DNA of 64,000 nt from Gimesia algae. Its GTDB lineage: Bacteria > Planctomycetota > Planctomycetia > Planctomycetales > Planctomycetaceae. The DNA lies in NCBI RefSeq assembly GCF_007746795.1, contig NZ_CP036343.1, forward strand, positions 4,563,357 to 4,627,356, read 5' to 3'. Of the stretch, positions 46,034 through 56,600 are shown in pieces; the first letter of the stretch is position 1; each line of letters opens with the position of its first letter. A program made the position numbers and the translations under genes. The notes below the pieces were generated by a model that was given only the letters and a program-made list of their open reading frames with translations, was not told the origin of the DNA and did not search any database.

Positions 46034-47449
46034 TTAACTCAAGATCTCCTGCACCACGTGGCCGTGCACATCCGTCAGACGACGGTCAATACCAGCCGTG
46101 CGGACCGTTAACCGTTTATGATCAATCCCCAACAGATGCAGGATTGTAGCATGCAGGTCATAACAGTACGTTTTCCCTTCCGCAGTCTGGTATCCCAGAT
46201 CATCACTTTTTCCATGACTGGCTCCCGCTTTCACACCTGCTCCCGCCAGCCAGGTCACGAATGTTCCCCGATTATGATCGCGGCCCAGACTTCCCTGTGC
46301 AAAGGGAGTGCGACCAAATTCGGTCGTCCAGATGACCAGCGTATCATCCAGCATACCCCGCGATTTCAGATCCCGAAACAAGGCTACAATTGGTTGATCG
46401 ACACTTTTGGCAATGGGGGGGAGTTCCGTTTGAATATTGCCGTGGTTGTCCCAGTTGTTGACCGCGCCTTGCGGGCCGCTCCAGACCTGCACAAACCGTG
46501 TCCCCCGCTCGAGCAGGCGTCTCCCCAACAGACAGCGTCTGCCAAAGTCTTCGGTTTCTTTTTGATCGAGTCCGTAGGCGGAATGAGTTTCTTTGGTTTC
46601 GCGAGTCAGATCAAACGCTTCCGGGGCACTCAACTGCATTTTAGCCGCGAGTTCCCCGGCTGCGATGCGGGCTTCCAGCCGGCTATCTTCCGGATGAGAG
46701 GCGGCATGTTGTCGATTCAACTGCTGTAACAATGTCACAGTATCTCGATCGGCTGAACCGCGGGCGAATTTGTATTGTGCGTCGGCAAACAGATCTGGAA
46801 TCGGAGTCTGACTGGCGGCATTGACCAGGGTTCCCTGATGCTTCGCGGGGAGGAATCCACAACTGAAATTGGCTTTCTGATTGTAAGGGAGCCCACGACT
46901 GTCGGGAAGTACTACAAACGTCGGGAGATTATCAGCAAGATTTCCCAGAGCGTAAGAGACCCAGGCCCCCAGGCAGGGGAAGCCTGGTAGCATGAAGCCG
47001 GTATTCATCATGTAACTGGCTGGTCCATGCACGTTTGTTTTTGTCGTCATCGCCATCAAGAAAGCCAACTCGTCGACAATCTGAGCCTGATGCGGAAAGA
47101 CGGAACTGACCCAGCGGCCCGTTTCTCCCTGCTGTTTGAATTCAAACGGACTTTTCATCACCGAACCAACGGCTCCGGTAAAGCCTTCCGGTTTTTCCTT
47201 CGGTCCCAGATTTTGTCCATGCAGCCGCTTCAACTCAGGCTTATAGTCGAAAGTATCCATCGGGCTGGCACCACCATTCATGAACAGTTGAATGACTCGT
47301 TTCACTTTCGCCCGATGATGCAGCCCACCGTTCAAATCAGGTTCAGCAGCTTCTGATGATTCACTTCCCAGCCAGCAGGCCAGCGCGGCTGCACCAAAAC
47401 TGTTTCCCGAACAGGAGAGCATTTCTCGTCTTGTGAGAGCATTATGCAT
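46034..47449 (-). CDS. DUF1501 domain-containing protein (Tat-exported)
   Basis: About 471 residues from ATG 47449, which lies 17 bases after the stop of the preceding gene; the frame is open upstream into that gene, but LTRREMLSCSG then would not be near the N-terminus. The leader has twin arginines. DUF1501 proteins belong to the alkaline-phosphatase-like superfamily: MNGGASPMDTFDYKPEL, then DTLVIWTTEFGRTPFAQG and GRDHNRGTF are typical metal-ligand regions. They are nearly always paired with PSD1/DUF1553 proteins, as here. The substrate is unknown. Confidence 0.9.
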   Translation of the reverse strand: MHNALTRREMLSCSGNSFGAAALACWLGSESSEAAEPDLNGGLHHRAKVKRVIQLFMNGGASPMDTFDYKPELKRLHGQNLGPKEKPEGFTGAVGSVMKSPFEFKQQGETGRWVSSVFPHQAQIVDELAFLMAMTTKTNVHGPASYMMNTGFMLPGFPCLGAWVSYALGNLADNLPTFVVLPDSRGLPYNQKANFSCGFLPAKHQGTLVNAASQTPIPDLFADAQYKFARGSADRDTVTLLQQLNRQHAASHPEDSRLEARIAAGELAAKMQLSAPEAFDLTRETKETHSAYGLDQKETEDFGRRCLLGRRLLERGTRFVQVWSGPQGAVNNWDNHGNIQTELPPIAKSVDQPIVALFRDLKSRGMLDDTLVIWTTEFGRTPFAQGSLGRDHNRGTFVTWLAGAGVKAGASHGKSDDLGYQTAEGKTYCYDLHATILHLLGIDHKRLTVRTAGIDRRLTDVHGHVVQEILS

Positions 47450-47465
47450 CAGCGGAAGCCTTTTC

Positions 47466-50429
47466 TTACTCGACAAACAGAAATTCATTACTGTTGAGAA
47501 CCAGACGACAGACCGATTCCAGACCATGCTGCCGTGCCAGTGCTGACATTTGGTTCAACTCTTCAGTTGTTGGCTCACGCAGCCAGGTCCAGCGGATCAC
47601 TTGTCTGATTTGGTCCGATAATTTTGATTCCGACTTAGCTGCTCGTTCGGCCATCTTCTGAGCGAAATGTAAAACAAATCGATTGTTTAACAATACCAGC
47701 GACTGCAGAGGCGAAGCAGAAAAACCGCGTGTCGGAGCCAGCAGCCCCAGATCCGGGAAATCCAGCGCATCCATCAGAGGATCGGGAATTCCCCGCCAGA
47801 CGACACGGTAGATACTTCGCCTGTGTGCGTCCGGTCGATTTAAATCGAACTGATCATAATGCAGAACGGGAGTGACCTGAGGGCCGGGAGTCGTTGTGAA
47901 ATGTGCATCTCCAGGCCCGCCCCGCTTCAGATCAAGTTCTCCGCTGACGAGCAGTACGGAATCTCGATAGCTGTCCGCATCAAGGCGTCGTCGTGACCTG
48001 CGGGCTAACAGTCGATTTTCCGGATCGAGTTTCACCAGTTCGGAACGGGAAGCTGATGACTGGCGGTACGTATTGCTGTTACAAATCAGACGATGCAGGT
48101 GTTTTAGCGACCCATTGTTATCACGTAATTCACAGGCCAGCCAGTCCAGCAGTTCCGGATGTGAAGGCTTGCCTCCCATGCGTCCAAAATCGTTGGGTGT
48201 ATCACAAAGCCCTGTTCCAAAATGATAATGCCAGACTCGATTGGCAATGCTTCGCCAGGTCAAAGGATTTCTTGAATCAGCCAGCCAGTCTGCCAGAGCG
48301 GCCCGCCTCGCTGATTCAGTATGCGAAGCGGGTAAATCAAACCGACCTGGTAATGGCGACAATGCAGTCAAAGCTCCCGGAGGAACGACTTCGCGTGGTT
48401 TTCCGAGATCGCCTCGCGCGAGCAGATGGATTTCGCGAGGCTGTGAAAACTTCACCATTCCACGTTCATTCACAGCCTCCGCTGCAGCCGCATAGACCTT
48501 CTCCTGAGGCGGGAGCTGCTTTAATTCCTGTTCTGCACGATGTTTCAAAACCACGGACGCCAGCGTCAAATGTTGTTCCGGTGTTCTCTGGTGCTGAGGA
48601 ATAGTGAGCGCCGTTTCTGCTTCAGCAGTGAGTGCAATCACATCCAGATTTGGTGAGTTGGTCACAGAGAGTTTAAATCGCCCGATCGTATGAGCTCCGC
48701 CGTGCAACTGTTTCAATGTGACAACCAGCCTGGTATCGGGGTCTACCTTTAATGGCATTTGCGGTTCGAAAATGGCAAAATGACCAACGCTGACCTGGGG
48801 ATAAATGCCCCAGGCGGTTTTCGGATTCCCATCGAGGGCATGCTGAATCGTCCAGCCAGCCTGATTGAAATCAGCTGTTGCCCGCTTGATGGGAATAGCA
48901 GTACCGGACGACGCATTTGCCGGAAATATCTGTAGTTCGAATTCACTCAAATGCAGATTACCATTATGAGCTCTGCCGGGCCCATTGTGTGGAAGCGAAT
49001 CATCGGTCAATAGATCCAGTCGGACCGCGGAGACGATGGAAAGCTTTTCAGTACTCCCCGTCACGACAACCGTTTCCTGATCGGTCGGTTCCGCTTCTGA
49101 CAGAATAGAACCATCAGGTAAACGTTTTAAATTTGCGCCATATGTTGAAACGAATACATCTGGCTGTAATGTTTCCCACTGCGGTTGAGGACGACGCACT
49201 CGCTCCCACTCTGCAACGATTTTTTGATTTTCCGGTTTTAACAACTCTTCCGATTTCTGATTTACTGCTGCAGTTTTCAATGCTTGCCAGCGAGTGCGCT
49301 GCACTGCGATATCTCGCTCAACGTCGAATGAAATATCTCCTTTTCCGACACCGGCAAACACAGCCTGGAGAGCAAAGTAATCTGACTGAGTGATGGGATC
49401 GAATTTATGGGTATGGCATCGCGCGCAATTGGCAGTAGTACTGACAAAAGCCCCCATGGTCTGCGTCACCAGGTCATCCCGATCCAGATACTCAAATGAT
49501 TTCGGAGCGGTCGCAGCAGCGCTCTGGTCGTAAGGTCCTGCCCCCAGGAATCCGAGAGCCGGCATCAGATCGGTTTTCTCAGGAAAGAAATAATCGACGG
49601 CGAGTTGCTCGCGAATAAATTGTGACCAGGGAACATCTACATTCAATTGCTGAATGACATAATCACGATACCTCCAGGCATGCGGGCGAAAGACATCGTG
49701 TTCGAACCCATGCGAGTCAGCAAAGTGGACCGTATCAAGCCAATGGCGCGCCCAGCGTTCACCGTAGTGTGAAGATTCCAGCAAACAATTTACCAGTTGA
49801 TCGTATGCATCAGGGGCCGTGTCATTTTCAAAAGCTTCCACATCAGCAAGGGTGGGTGGTAAACCATGTAAATCATAAGTTAATCGCCGAATCAAGGTAC
49901 GACGATCTGCAGGCTGGGAGGCGGATATACCTTCTTCTTTCAGGCGTGCCTGGATAAACGCATCGATCGGATTTCCGACTGAAAAGGCAGGTACATCTGG
50001 ACGCTCAAGTGGTTTCAAAGACCACCAGTCGGTTGCGTTTGCAGTTTCGCTGACTGGCTTTGTATTCCGGGGATCAACGGCCCCCTGCTCCACCCAGCGT
50101 ACCAGTATCGCAATCTCCTCTTGAGACATTTTTGTTTCAGGCATCTGTAATTCGGGATCCGTGTGCTGAACCGCTTTAATCAAGAGGCTTAGATCCGGTT
50201 GGCCCGGAATGATTGCAGGACCTCGCGTCCCCCCTGTTTTCCAGCCACTCTGCCAGTCCAGAGTGAGTCCTCCTTCCATAAGTCCGGCAGTATGAGAGTG
50301 ACAATCATAACAGTGCTTATTCAGAATGGGTTCAACCGAATCACGAAAGAATTTGTTCTCGTCAGCGAAGCTTCCGGAAACCGGCATCAGCAGATTCAGA
50401 AACAAGCATGAGACGAAGAGGTCTTTCAT
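47466..50429 (-). CDS. PSD1/DUF1549/DUF1553 cytochrome c-like secreted protein
   Basis: 987 residues. A signal peptide (FVSCLFLNLLMPVSGSFA) is followed by a planctomycete cytochrome c domain with CYDCH (about residues 40-44) and a Met axial candidate in ELQMPETKM. DUF1549 follows from about 150 (DAFIQARLKEEGI, RLTYDLHGLPPT, YGERWARHWLDTVHF), then a discoidin-like beta region (about 450-610), then DUF1553 in the last 300 residues (NPLTWRSIANRVWHYHFGTG, RPDAHRRSIYRV). The start overlaps the IclR stop as ATGA, so the two are coupled. The family is thought to serve extracellular glycan oxidation or breakdown, but activity is unproven. Confidence 0.9.
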   Translation of the reverse strand: MKDLFVSCLFLNLLMPVSGSFADENKFFRDSVEPILNKHCYDCHSHTAGLMEGGLTLDWQSGWKTGGTRGPAIIPGQPDLSLLIKAVQHTDPELQMPETKMSQEEIAILVRWVEQGAVDPRNTKPVSETANATDWWSLKPLERPDVPAFSVGNPIDAFIQARLKEEGISASQPADRRTLIRRLTYDLHGLPPTLADVEAFENDTAPDAYDQLVNCLLESSHYGERWARHWLDTVHFADSHGFEHDVFRPHAWRYRDYVIQQLNVDVPWSQFIREQLAVDYFFPEKTDLMPALGFLGAGPYDQSAAATAPKSFEYLDRDDLVTQTMGAFVSTTANCARCHTHKFDPITQSDYFALQAVFAGVGKGDISFDVERDIAVQRTRWQALKTAAVNQKSEELLKPENQKIVAEWERVRRPQPQWETLQPDVFVSTYGANLKRLPDGSILSEAEPTDQETVVVTGSTEKLSIVSAVRLDLLTDDSLPHNGPGRAHNGNLHLSEFELQIFPANASSGTAIPIKRATADFNQAGWTIQHALDGNPKTAWGIYPQVSVGHFAIFEPQMPLKVDPDTRLVVTLKQLHGGAHTIGRFKLSVTNSPNLDVIALTAEAETALTIPQHQRTPEQHLTLASVVLKHRAEQELKQLPPQEKVYAAAAEAVNERGMVKFSQPREIHLLARGDLGKPREVVPPGALTALSPLPGRFDLPASHTESARRAALADWLADSRNPLTWRSIANRVWHYHFGTGLCDTPNDFGRMGGKPSHPELLDWLACELRDNNGSLKHLHRLICNSNTYRQSSASRSELVKLDPENRLLARRSRRRLDADSYRDSVLLVSGELDLKRGGPGDAHFTTTPGPQVTPVLHYDQFDLNRPDAHRRSIYRVVWRGIPDPLMDALDFPDLGLLAPTRGFSASPLQSLVLLNNRFVLHFAQKMAERAAKSESKLSDQIRQVIRWTWLREPTTEELNQMSALARQHGLESVCRLVLNSNEFLFVE

Positions 50430-51190
50430 TGGATGAGCCTCCTGGATATTTCATTGGCGCTCTGCAAGATGTGCTTTCCGACACTCGCGAACATTGCTTT
50501 AGGCAGCCGTTTCGAAGGAGCCGATACCCAGAGGACGGCAATCAGTTGTTCATCTTGCCCGATGACAGGTGCAGAAATGCAGTGGATTCCTTCGTCCGCT
50601 TCTGCATAATCAGTCGCATAACCTCGCTGGCGAACCTGTTCACATTCCTGCTGTAACGATTTTGGATCTGTGAGAGTTCGCGGAGTATCTTGTGTTAAGG
50701 GAATTCGTTTCAGTGTCTCTTCCAGGTCAGATACACTCTGCCAGGCCAACAGAATTTTACCAGGAGCATTATTATGGAGAGGAAAGCGTAACCCGATATC
50801 GACGGCAATCCGTAATGGATGCAGTCCGCTCACCTGCTCGATGATAACGCCTTCATCGCCGACGCGGAGTCCGAGCTGAACTGTTTCGCGGGTCTCGTCG
50901 CGCAAAACCCGCATGATGGGTAAGGCTTCTTCTACCAGACTGACATCCCCGACCTGTGGCAAACCAAGGGTCAGGAACTTTGTCGACAATCGAAAGCGTT
51001 TACTTAGCGGATCGCGTTCGAGATACTGGCGATCCATCAGCGTATGAGTAATACGAAAGACGGCATTCTTATTGAGTGAGAGCCGAGTAGCCAGTTCGCT
51101 GATTCCCAGACCATCGGGTACCTGATTCAGGACTTCCAATACATCCAGGCCACGCTCCAGCGCAGGCACACTTGTTGTCGCTGTTTTCAT
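50426..51190 (-). CDS. IclR family transcriptional regulator
   Basis: About 254 residues from ATG 51190, which has GGAGG four bases upstream; an upstream ATG at 51220 lacks one. An N-terminal winged helix (ALERGLDVLEVLNQVPDGLG, then LSLNKNAVFRITHTL) is joined to the C-terminal IclR effector domain (LRVGDEGVIIEQVSG, NNAPGKILLAWQS, EGIHCISAPVIG). It is first in the run with the PSD1 and DUF1501 genes, and possibly the EutBC gene, and so probably controls them. Ligand unknown. Confidence 0.9.
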   Translation of the reverse strand: MKTATTSVPALERGLDVLEVLNQVPDGLGISELATRLSLNKNAVFRITHTLMDRQYLERDPLSKRFRLSTKFLTLGLPQVGDVSLVEEALPIMRVLRDETRETVQLGLRVGDEGVIIEQVSGLHPLRIAVDIGLRFPLHNNAPGKILLAWQSVSDLEETLKRIPLTQDTPRTLTDPKSLQQECEQVRQRGYATDYAEADEGIHCISAPVIGQDEQLIAVLWVSAPSKRLPKAMFASVGKHILQSANEISRRLIQ

Positions 51191-51572
51191 TATTCCTCCG
51201 ACCACAGGAACACGTCCCATATACGTGACGCGTCACACCAGAATAACAACAGCACAGTTCTCAGTCAAACTAAATCCTACCAAAACAGTTTCCGCTCTGA
51301 GGATTCGTCCTCCCCAGGGATACGTACTGCACTAGCGAAAGCAGCTGTTTCGCACTGCATCACCTGTTTTGCGCACCGGTGCAAAATAGAGCAGATATTT
51401 TTCCAGCTATCAATTTTTGCAGATGCGCTCATACAACTCAGACAGAACACTTTGCGCTTCATTACTGCCCGTAGGCTGTAATCAAAACCTAGACTTTTTT
51501 TGCAATGGACCTGTTGATCAGAAACATTGACTTCAGAGATTAACTACCTTCAATTATTTCAAGAAGTTTGTC
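51191..51572. other. Intergenic region upstream of the IclR gene
   Basis: About 380 bases with no recognised gene or repeat; presumably holds the promoters of the IclR run and of the small plus-strand genes. Confidence 0.35.
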
Positions 51573-51755
51573 ATGCAGAAATTTGTCATTGAAAAACTAT
51601 CCGAAAGAATCCCGATTGTCCGAGATGAAATCTGGAGTGTTTACATTGAAGACAAACCAAAATTCACCGGCACCCTCAAACAATGCTGTGACTGGGTTCA
51701 GAATCCTGAAAAAGAGCATCCATCCCGCTCTGCTTCGCTCTTTGGAATGTGGTAA
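51573..51755 (+). CDS. Small hypothetical protein (60 aa)
   Basis: A 60-residue frame (MQKFVIEKLSERIPIVRDEI, later TLKQCCDWVQNPEKEHP) with an even charge and aromatic pattern that looks coded. The ribosome site AAGAAG is modest. It ends 88 bases before the next small gene. No known family. An overlapping frame from 51568 is less convincing in composition. Confidence 0.45.
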   Translation: MQKFVIEKLSERIPIVRDEIWSVYIEDKPKFTGTLKQCCDWVQNPEKEHPSRSASLFGMW

Positions 51756-51843
51756 TCACCACGAAGCATTAATTGATATCAATCTGCAACTCAGCAGAAT
51801 GATTTTCTCTGCTCTAGAATTACCTGAGTAAGGAAGAGCCATT

Positions 51844-52134
51844 ATGAATCAAAAAGCGATTCGTTTTAATCAACCTGATCCTGATATCATACCAGCGGAA
51901 ATAGCTGCACTTGGTGATATCATTTCTACCTTCGCTTATCCCGAACAGAAACAACTGTCTGCCTGTTATCAGAAAATTGTGAAATTCTCCCAGCGGAGAA
52001 TCGAAATTCTAAACATGTTGACTGATTCCCTTTCCCAGATGCGCCTCGATTCGAAATTACTGCTGTTTGACCTGGATATTACTCGGGAAGAACGTGACCG
52101 GGCGATTGCACAACTGGAAGAACGTGAATGGTAA
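51844..52134 (+). CDS. Small hypothetical helical protein (96 aa)
   Basis: A 96-residue protein with AAGGAAG seven bases before its ATG. The sequence is largely helical, ending in a charged coiled-coil-like segment (LDITREERDRAIAQLEEREW). No domain recognised. It lies between another small gene and the FixJ-like regulator but is separated from the latter by 660 bases. Confidence 0.6.
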   Translation: MNQKAIRFNQPDPDIIPAEIAALGDIISTFAYPEQKQLSACYQKIVKFSQRRIEILNMLTDSLSQMRLDSKLLLFDLDITREERDRAIAQLEEREW

Positions 52135-52793
52135 TTGACATGTCTGCTGTTTCGCAGAATGAATATTTCTACCATCAAATAATCTGCCTGGAATCTGGTT
52201 CTTCTGACCCTCTACTAAACAGATTGAAAGACCTCATGATATCGCAGGTCAATTAAACTGTTTTATAGTCAGTTTTACCTAAAAAACTCGTTTAGCTGCA
52301 GGAAACACCTCCCGAACACATCAAACCATTAACATGTTTTAGAATTTAAAAATGCTATATTCGTTAGAAGACGAACTGGGTCCTTCTGAATACTAAGTTC
52401 ACATACGATCCGATACAGGATTGGACAGACTCTTTGATGTTATGTGATAAAATTTGGTTATGTCATATTTACAGAAAGCTTTGAAACTGTCCTGCAGGAT
52501 CATCGCTCATTCAAAATCACAGTATATGAACTTGAATGGGCTTTCCGAACAGACTTGTCTCATTGAGTTCCTTTCAAAACTGAGCTAACCGTCCCGGGTG
52601 CTGTGTTGAATTCTCGGCAACAGAATGCAACACATTTCAGTCACCAGAAATATATCTATCTCAAGTTCAGTGACATGTTATTTTCGAGCTGTCAGCTGTT
52701 ATTTATTTCTACCTGAGAAACGAACAACAGATACGTTAAGAAAATCATTCACGAGACTGAAACAGGATTACCCATTTTGTTTCTGGACTTAAG
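52135..52793. other. Gene-less, A+T-rich stretch upstream of the FixJ-like regulator
   Basis: About 660 bases, clearly more A+T-rich than the neighbouring genes. No open frame, repeat or hairpin is convincing. It may hold a long leader or regulatory region for the regulator gene. Confidence 0.4.
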
Positions 52794-53504
52794 ATGGCGA
52801 CTAATCTTATGATTAATCAACTTAGGCTCCCCCCCGATTACTTCCCTCGGGTCTATATTGTTGATGACGACGAAGCGGTGCGTTCTTCAATCATCGAATT
52901 GATCGGTTCCATGGGTTTTCAAGCCATGGGATACCCTTCCGCCGAGGATTTTATCTCAAAGACAGATAACCAGATTTGTGGTTGTGTCCTGTCCGACTTA
53001 CGCATGTTGGGCTGTAATGGCATCGAACTGTTGAAACTGATGAATTCAACGGGATACGAGATACCATTCATCATCCTCTCTGCTTATGTTGATGTTACTA
53101 ACACTGTCGCTGCAATGTCAGAGGGCGCTTTAACTGTACTGGAGAAACCATATCCGGAACAGGAATTATGGGACTGCATCATTACTGCGATTTTACTGAA
53201 TTCAGAACAACGGCAGGGACGCAGCTGGCTTTGGGAGTTTCAAAATAAAGAAAAACGTTTAACTCCTGCTGAGTCAGAAGTCATGAAACTTCTTTTAAAA
53301 GGATGCTCCAATAAAAGTATCAGCCATTTACTGGAACTGTCACAGAGAACTATTGTCATGAGACGCAAATCAATATTACAGAAATTCGAAGTTGAAAATC
53401 TGATTGACCTGACAAAACTGATTACAAAAGCACAGATCATCCAAAAGCAATTCCCCCCCTGGTCAAGTATGGTTGATACAGATTCTTTCCAACAGGACTC
53501 CTGA
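52794..53504 (+). CDS. FixJ/LuxR-type response regulator
   Basis: 236 residues. The receiver domain has IVDDDEAVRSS, phosphoacceptor Asp68 in CVLSDLRMLGCNG, and Lys in VLEKPYP. A LuxR-type helix-turn-helix follows (RLTPAESEVMKLLLKGCSNK, then LSQRTIVMRRKSILQKF). This is the only response regulator in the window with a DNA-binding domain. No cognate kinase is adjacent. ATG 52794 or the ATG at 52809 could start it. A palindromic repeat begins 25 bases after the stop. Confidence 0.9.
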   Translation: MATNLMINQLRLPPDYFPRVYIVDDDEAVRSSIIELIGSMGFQAMGYPSAEDFISKTDNQICGCVLSDLRMLGCNGIELLKLMNSTGYEIPFIILSAYVDVTNTVAAMSEGALTVLEKPYPEQELWDCIITAILLNSEQRQGRSWLWEFQNKEKRLTPAESEVMKLLLKGCSNKSISHLLELSQRTIVMRRKSILQKFEVENLIDLTKLITKAQIIQKQFPPWSSMVDTDSFQQDS

Positions 53505-53529
53505 TTTTCGCATTGCCAGCCCACTTGCA

Positions 53530-53625
53530 CTAGACGGTGTCCAGATTTATTGCAGCGTCTCCAGGGCTATTTGAACTGAGTCTAATAGATAGAGAAATGC
53601 TACGGTTAAATGTGATACGATCTAG
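53530..53625 (+). repeat. 96-bp palindromic repeat, copy D
   Basis: The most diverged copy (inner arms CAGCGTCTC/GAGAAATGC). It lies between converging genes: 25 bases after the FixJ-like regulator stop, and its right end overlaps the last four bases of the efflux pump gene, supplying the TAG stop codon (53622-53624). Confidence 0.85.
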
Positions 53626-56600
53626 AACTCATCTTTTGGCTGCGTGTCGAGATTCTTCAGTTCTTTCTCTGTCAGCCTGGGGGCAAACCAGGGATAAATC
53701 GCCGGCACCACCAGTGATGTCAGCAGAGTGGACGTAATTAACCCTCCGATCACGACACTGGCCAACGGTCGCTGCATTTCTGCACCATCACTGTGTGAGA
53801 GAGCCATCGGCAGGAATCCCAGGCTGGCCACCATCGCTGTCATCAGAACAGGCCGTAACCGCGCCATGGCTGCCTGAAACGTTGCATCCGACACGGGGAC
53901 CCGTTCTTTCGTGCGCAGGTTCTCCGCCGCACTGACCCAGACCAGGCCATTCAGAACTGCGACTCCAAATAAGGCAATGAACCCCACACCGGCGGAGATA
54001 CTGAAAGGCATGTCGCGCAACGCCAGTGCAAACACACCTCCGGAGGCTGCCATGGGAACGGCCAGAAATATCAGAAGCGCCAGACGCACCGATCGAAAAG
54101 TGGTATGTAACAATAGAAAGATTAATAACAGCACAATCGGGGTAATGATCACGAGTCGCTTACTGGCAGACTGCAGGTTCTCAAAATCTCCGCCCCAGCG
54201 AATTTCATATCCATTGGGTAACTGTATGTGGTCCTGTACCGCCTGCTTGGCATCGGCCACAAAACTGGCGACGTCACGCCCTCTGACATTGGCCTGAATA
54301 AACGTCCGTCTACGATTCGACTCATGCTGTACTGCGGGAGGAGTCTCCTCAAACGTAATATCAGCCAGTTCTTTTAAAGGGACCGGAGTACCTTTGGCAT
54401 TGGAAACCGGCAATTGCTCAAGCAGGCTGATTTTTTCACGCCAGGTTTGTGGAATCCTGACAATAATTGGAAACCTTGCACGCCCTTCAAAAATCAGCCC
54501 CACCTGATGCCCCCCTAGAGAAGACACGACGTCCATCACATTTTTGGCATCCATTCCATTCCGCGCGAGCACATCCCATTTCGGTTCGATGCGAATCGTC
54601 GGCAGACTGGCCTGAATATCTGCTTTGACATCAACAGCGCCGGGAACTTTTTTCAATACACGTTCGATCTCCTTTCCTTTGGAACTCAATACTTCCAGGT
54701 CGTCACCATACAGTAAGACGGCGACGTCGGCTTTCACACCTGCGACCAGTTCATCCACCCGCATTTCAATCGGCTGTGTAAATCCAAAAGCGACGCCCGG
54801 TACACTCTGATTCAATTCTGCTGACATTTCCTCGATGAGTTCATCGCGTGTCTTAGGTTGAGGCCATTCCAGTTGTGGCTTCAGAATCACCCAGACATCT
54901 GTTTGATGCACTCCCATCACGTCATTCGCGATTTCAGGACGGCCTGTCTTTGAGAAAACAGTTTTGACCTCGGGGTACCTGATCAGTACTTTTTCAATCT
55001 GAGTCGACATTTCTACCGAATCTTCAATGGTCGCACTGGGTAACCGGACCGCTTCTACCAGTAAATCTCCCTCTTCCAGACGAGGCATGAATTCTGCCCC
55101 CAGGTTCCAGCCGACTGGCAGACTGATCAGAAAGACCAGCACAGCGATACCGACTGTCAGCCAGGGTCGACGAATGGTCCAGCTCACCAGGGGCCGGTAG
55201 ACCCACTTCACCCAACGGATCAGAAAGATTTCTTCCTCAGACATTTTTTTGGGGAGTGCCAGAGAAGCGAGTGCCGGCATCAACGTTAATGACAGTACCA
55301 GTGATCCGGCCAGAGCGAACAGGACAGTCAATGCCATAGGGCGAAACAGTTTTCCTTCCGTTCCCTGTAACGCCAGGATGGGTAAATAGACAACGGAAAT
55401 AATCAATTCGCCAAACATAGTTGGTTTTCGAACTTCAATGGCTGCATCACGAATCACAGCCAGATACGATTTTCCGGACTGATTCATGGAAAGTCGACGA
55501 ATGCAGTTTTCCACCATGATCACCGAACTGTCTACAATGAGTCCAAAGTCGATCGCTCCCAGGCTCATCAAACTGGCCGTGATTCCTGTCGCCGCCATCA
55601 GGTTTGTGGCAAACAGCATCGAAAGCGGAATGGCTAACGCCACGATCAGCCCAGCACGAACACTGCCCAGCATCACCAACAGAATGACTATGACCAAGAT
55701 CCCCCCTTCGACCAGATTGGTCAGTACGGTTCGTAAAGTACGACTGATAAGCGAAGACCGATCGTAGGTAATTTCCAACGTCACTCCCTGGGGAAGTGAT
55801 TTCTCTATTTCTTCCAGTCGCGTCTTGGATGCGGCCACCACCTCACGCGAATTCTCTCCAATTAACATCATCACCAGGCCTGTTACGGCTTCACCCCGTC
55901 CATCGCGGGTCACAGCTCCTTGTCTGGTCATCGGCGCTATTTTGACTTCGGCGACATCGCGTACCAGGATGGGCGTACTGTTTTTATCGTTGCGCACAAA
56001 TATGTTTTCAATGTCATGTTGATCTTTCAATAATGCCTGACCGCGAATAAAGCGCTGCTCTTGATTATGGACAACATAGCCTCCCCCGGCGATTGAGTTG
56101 TTCTCCTGAATCCGCTGAAACAGATCTCCCAGTGAGATTCCATAACTGTTAAGACGATCTGGATTTGGCTGAACTTCAAAAGTTTTGTAAAAACCGCCAT
56201 GCGTGTTGATCTCGGTGACCCCCTGCACCTCACGCAACCTGGGTGCAATTTCCCATTCGAGCAGCGTACGTAACTGCATCGGACTGTAATCTTTGCCACG
56301 GACTTCGAACTGCAGAATCTCTCCCAGGGCAGTCGCCAGCGGTCCCAGTTGAGGAGTCCCGTATCCGGGAGGGATGTCAGCAGCAACCATGGTGATGCGC
56401 TCAGTCACCAATTGGCGTGCCCAGTAAATGTCGGTTCCTTCTTCGAAGACAATCGTCACTACTGAGATACCAAATTTGGACACACTGCGAACCTCTTCCA
56501 CAGCAGGCAGCCCCCCCATGATCGTTTCCACAGGGTAGGTCACGTAGCGTTCCACCTCAACCGGCGACAGAAAACCGGCATCGGTTACAACCTGTACCTG

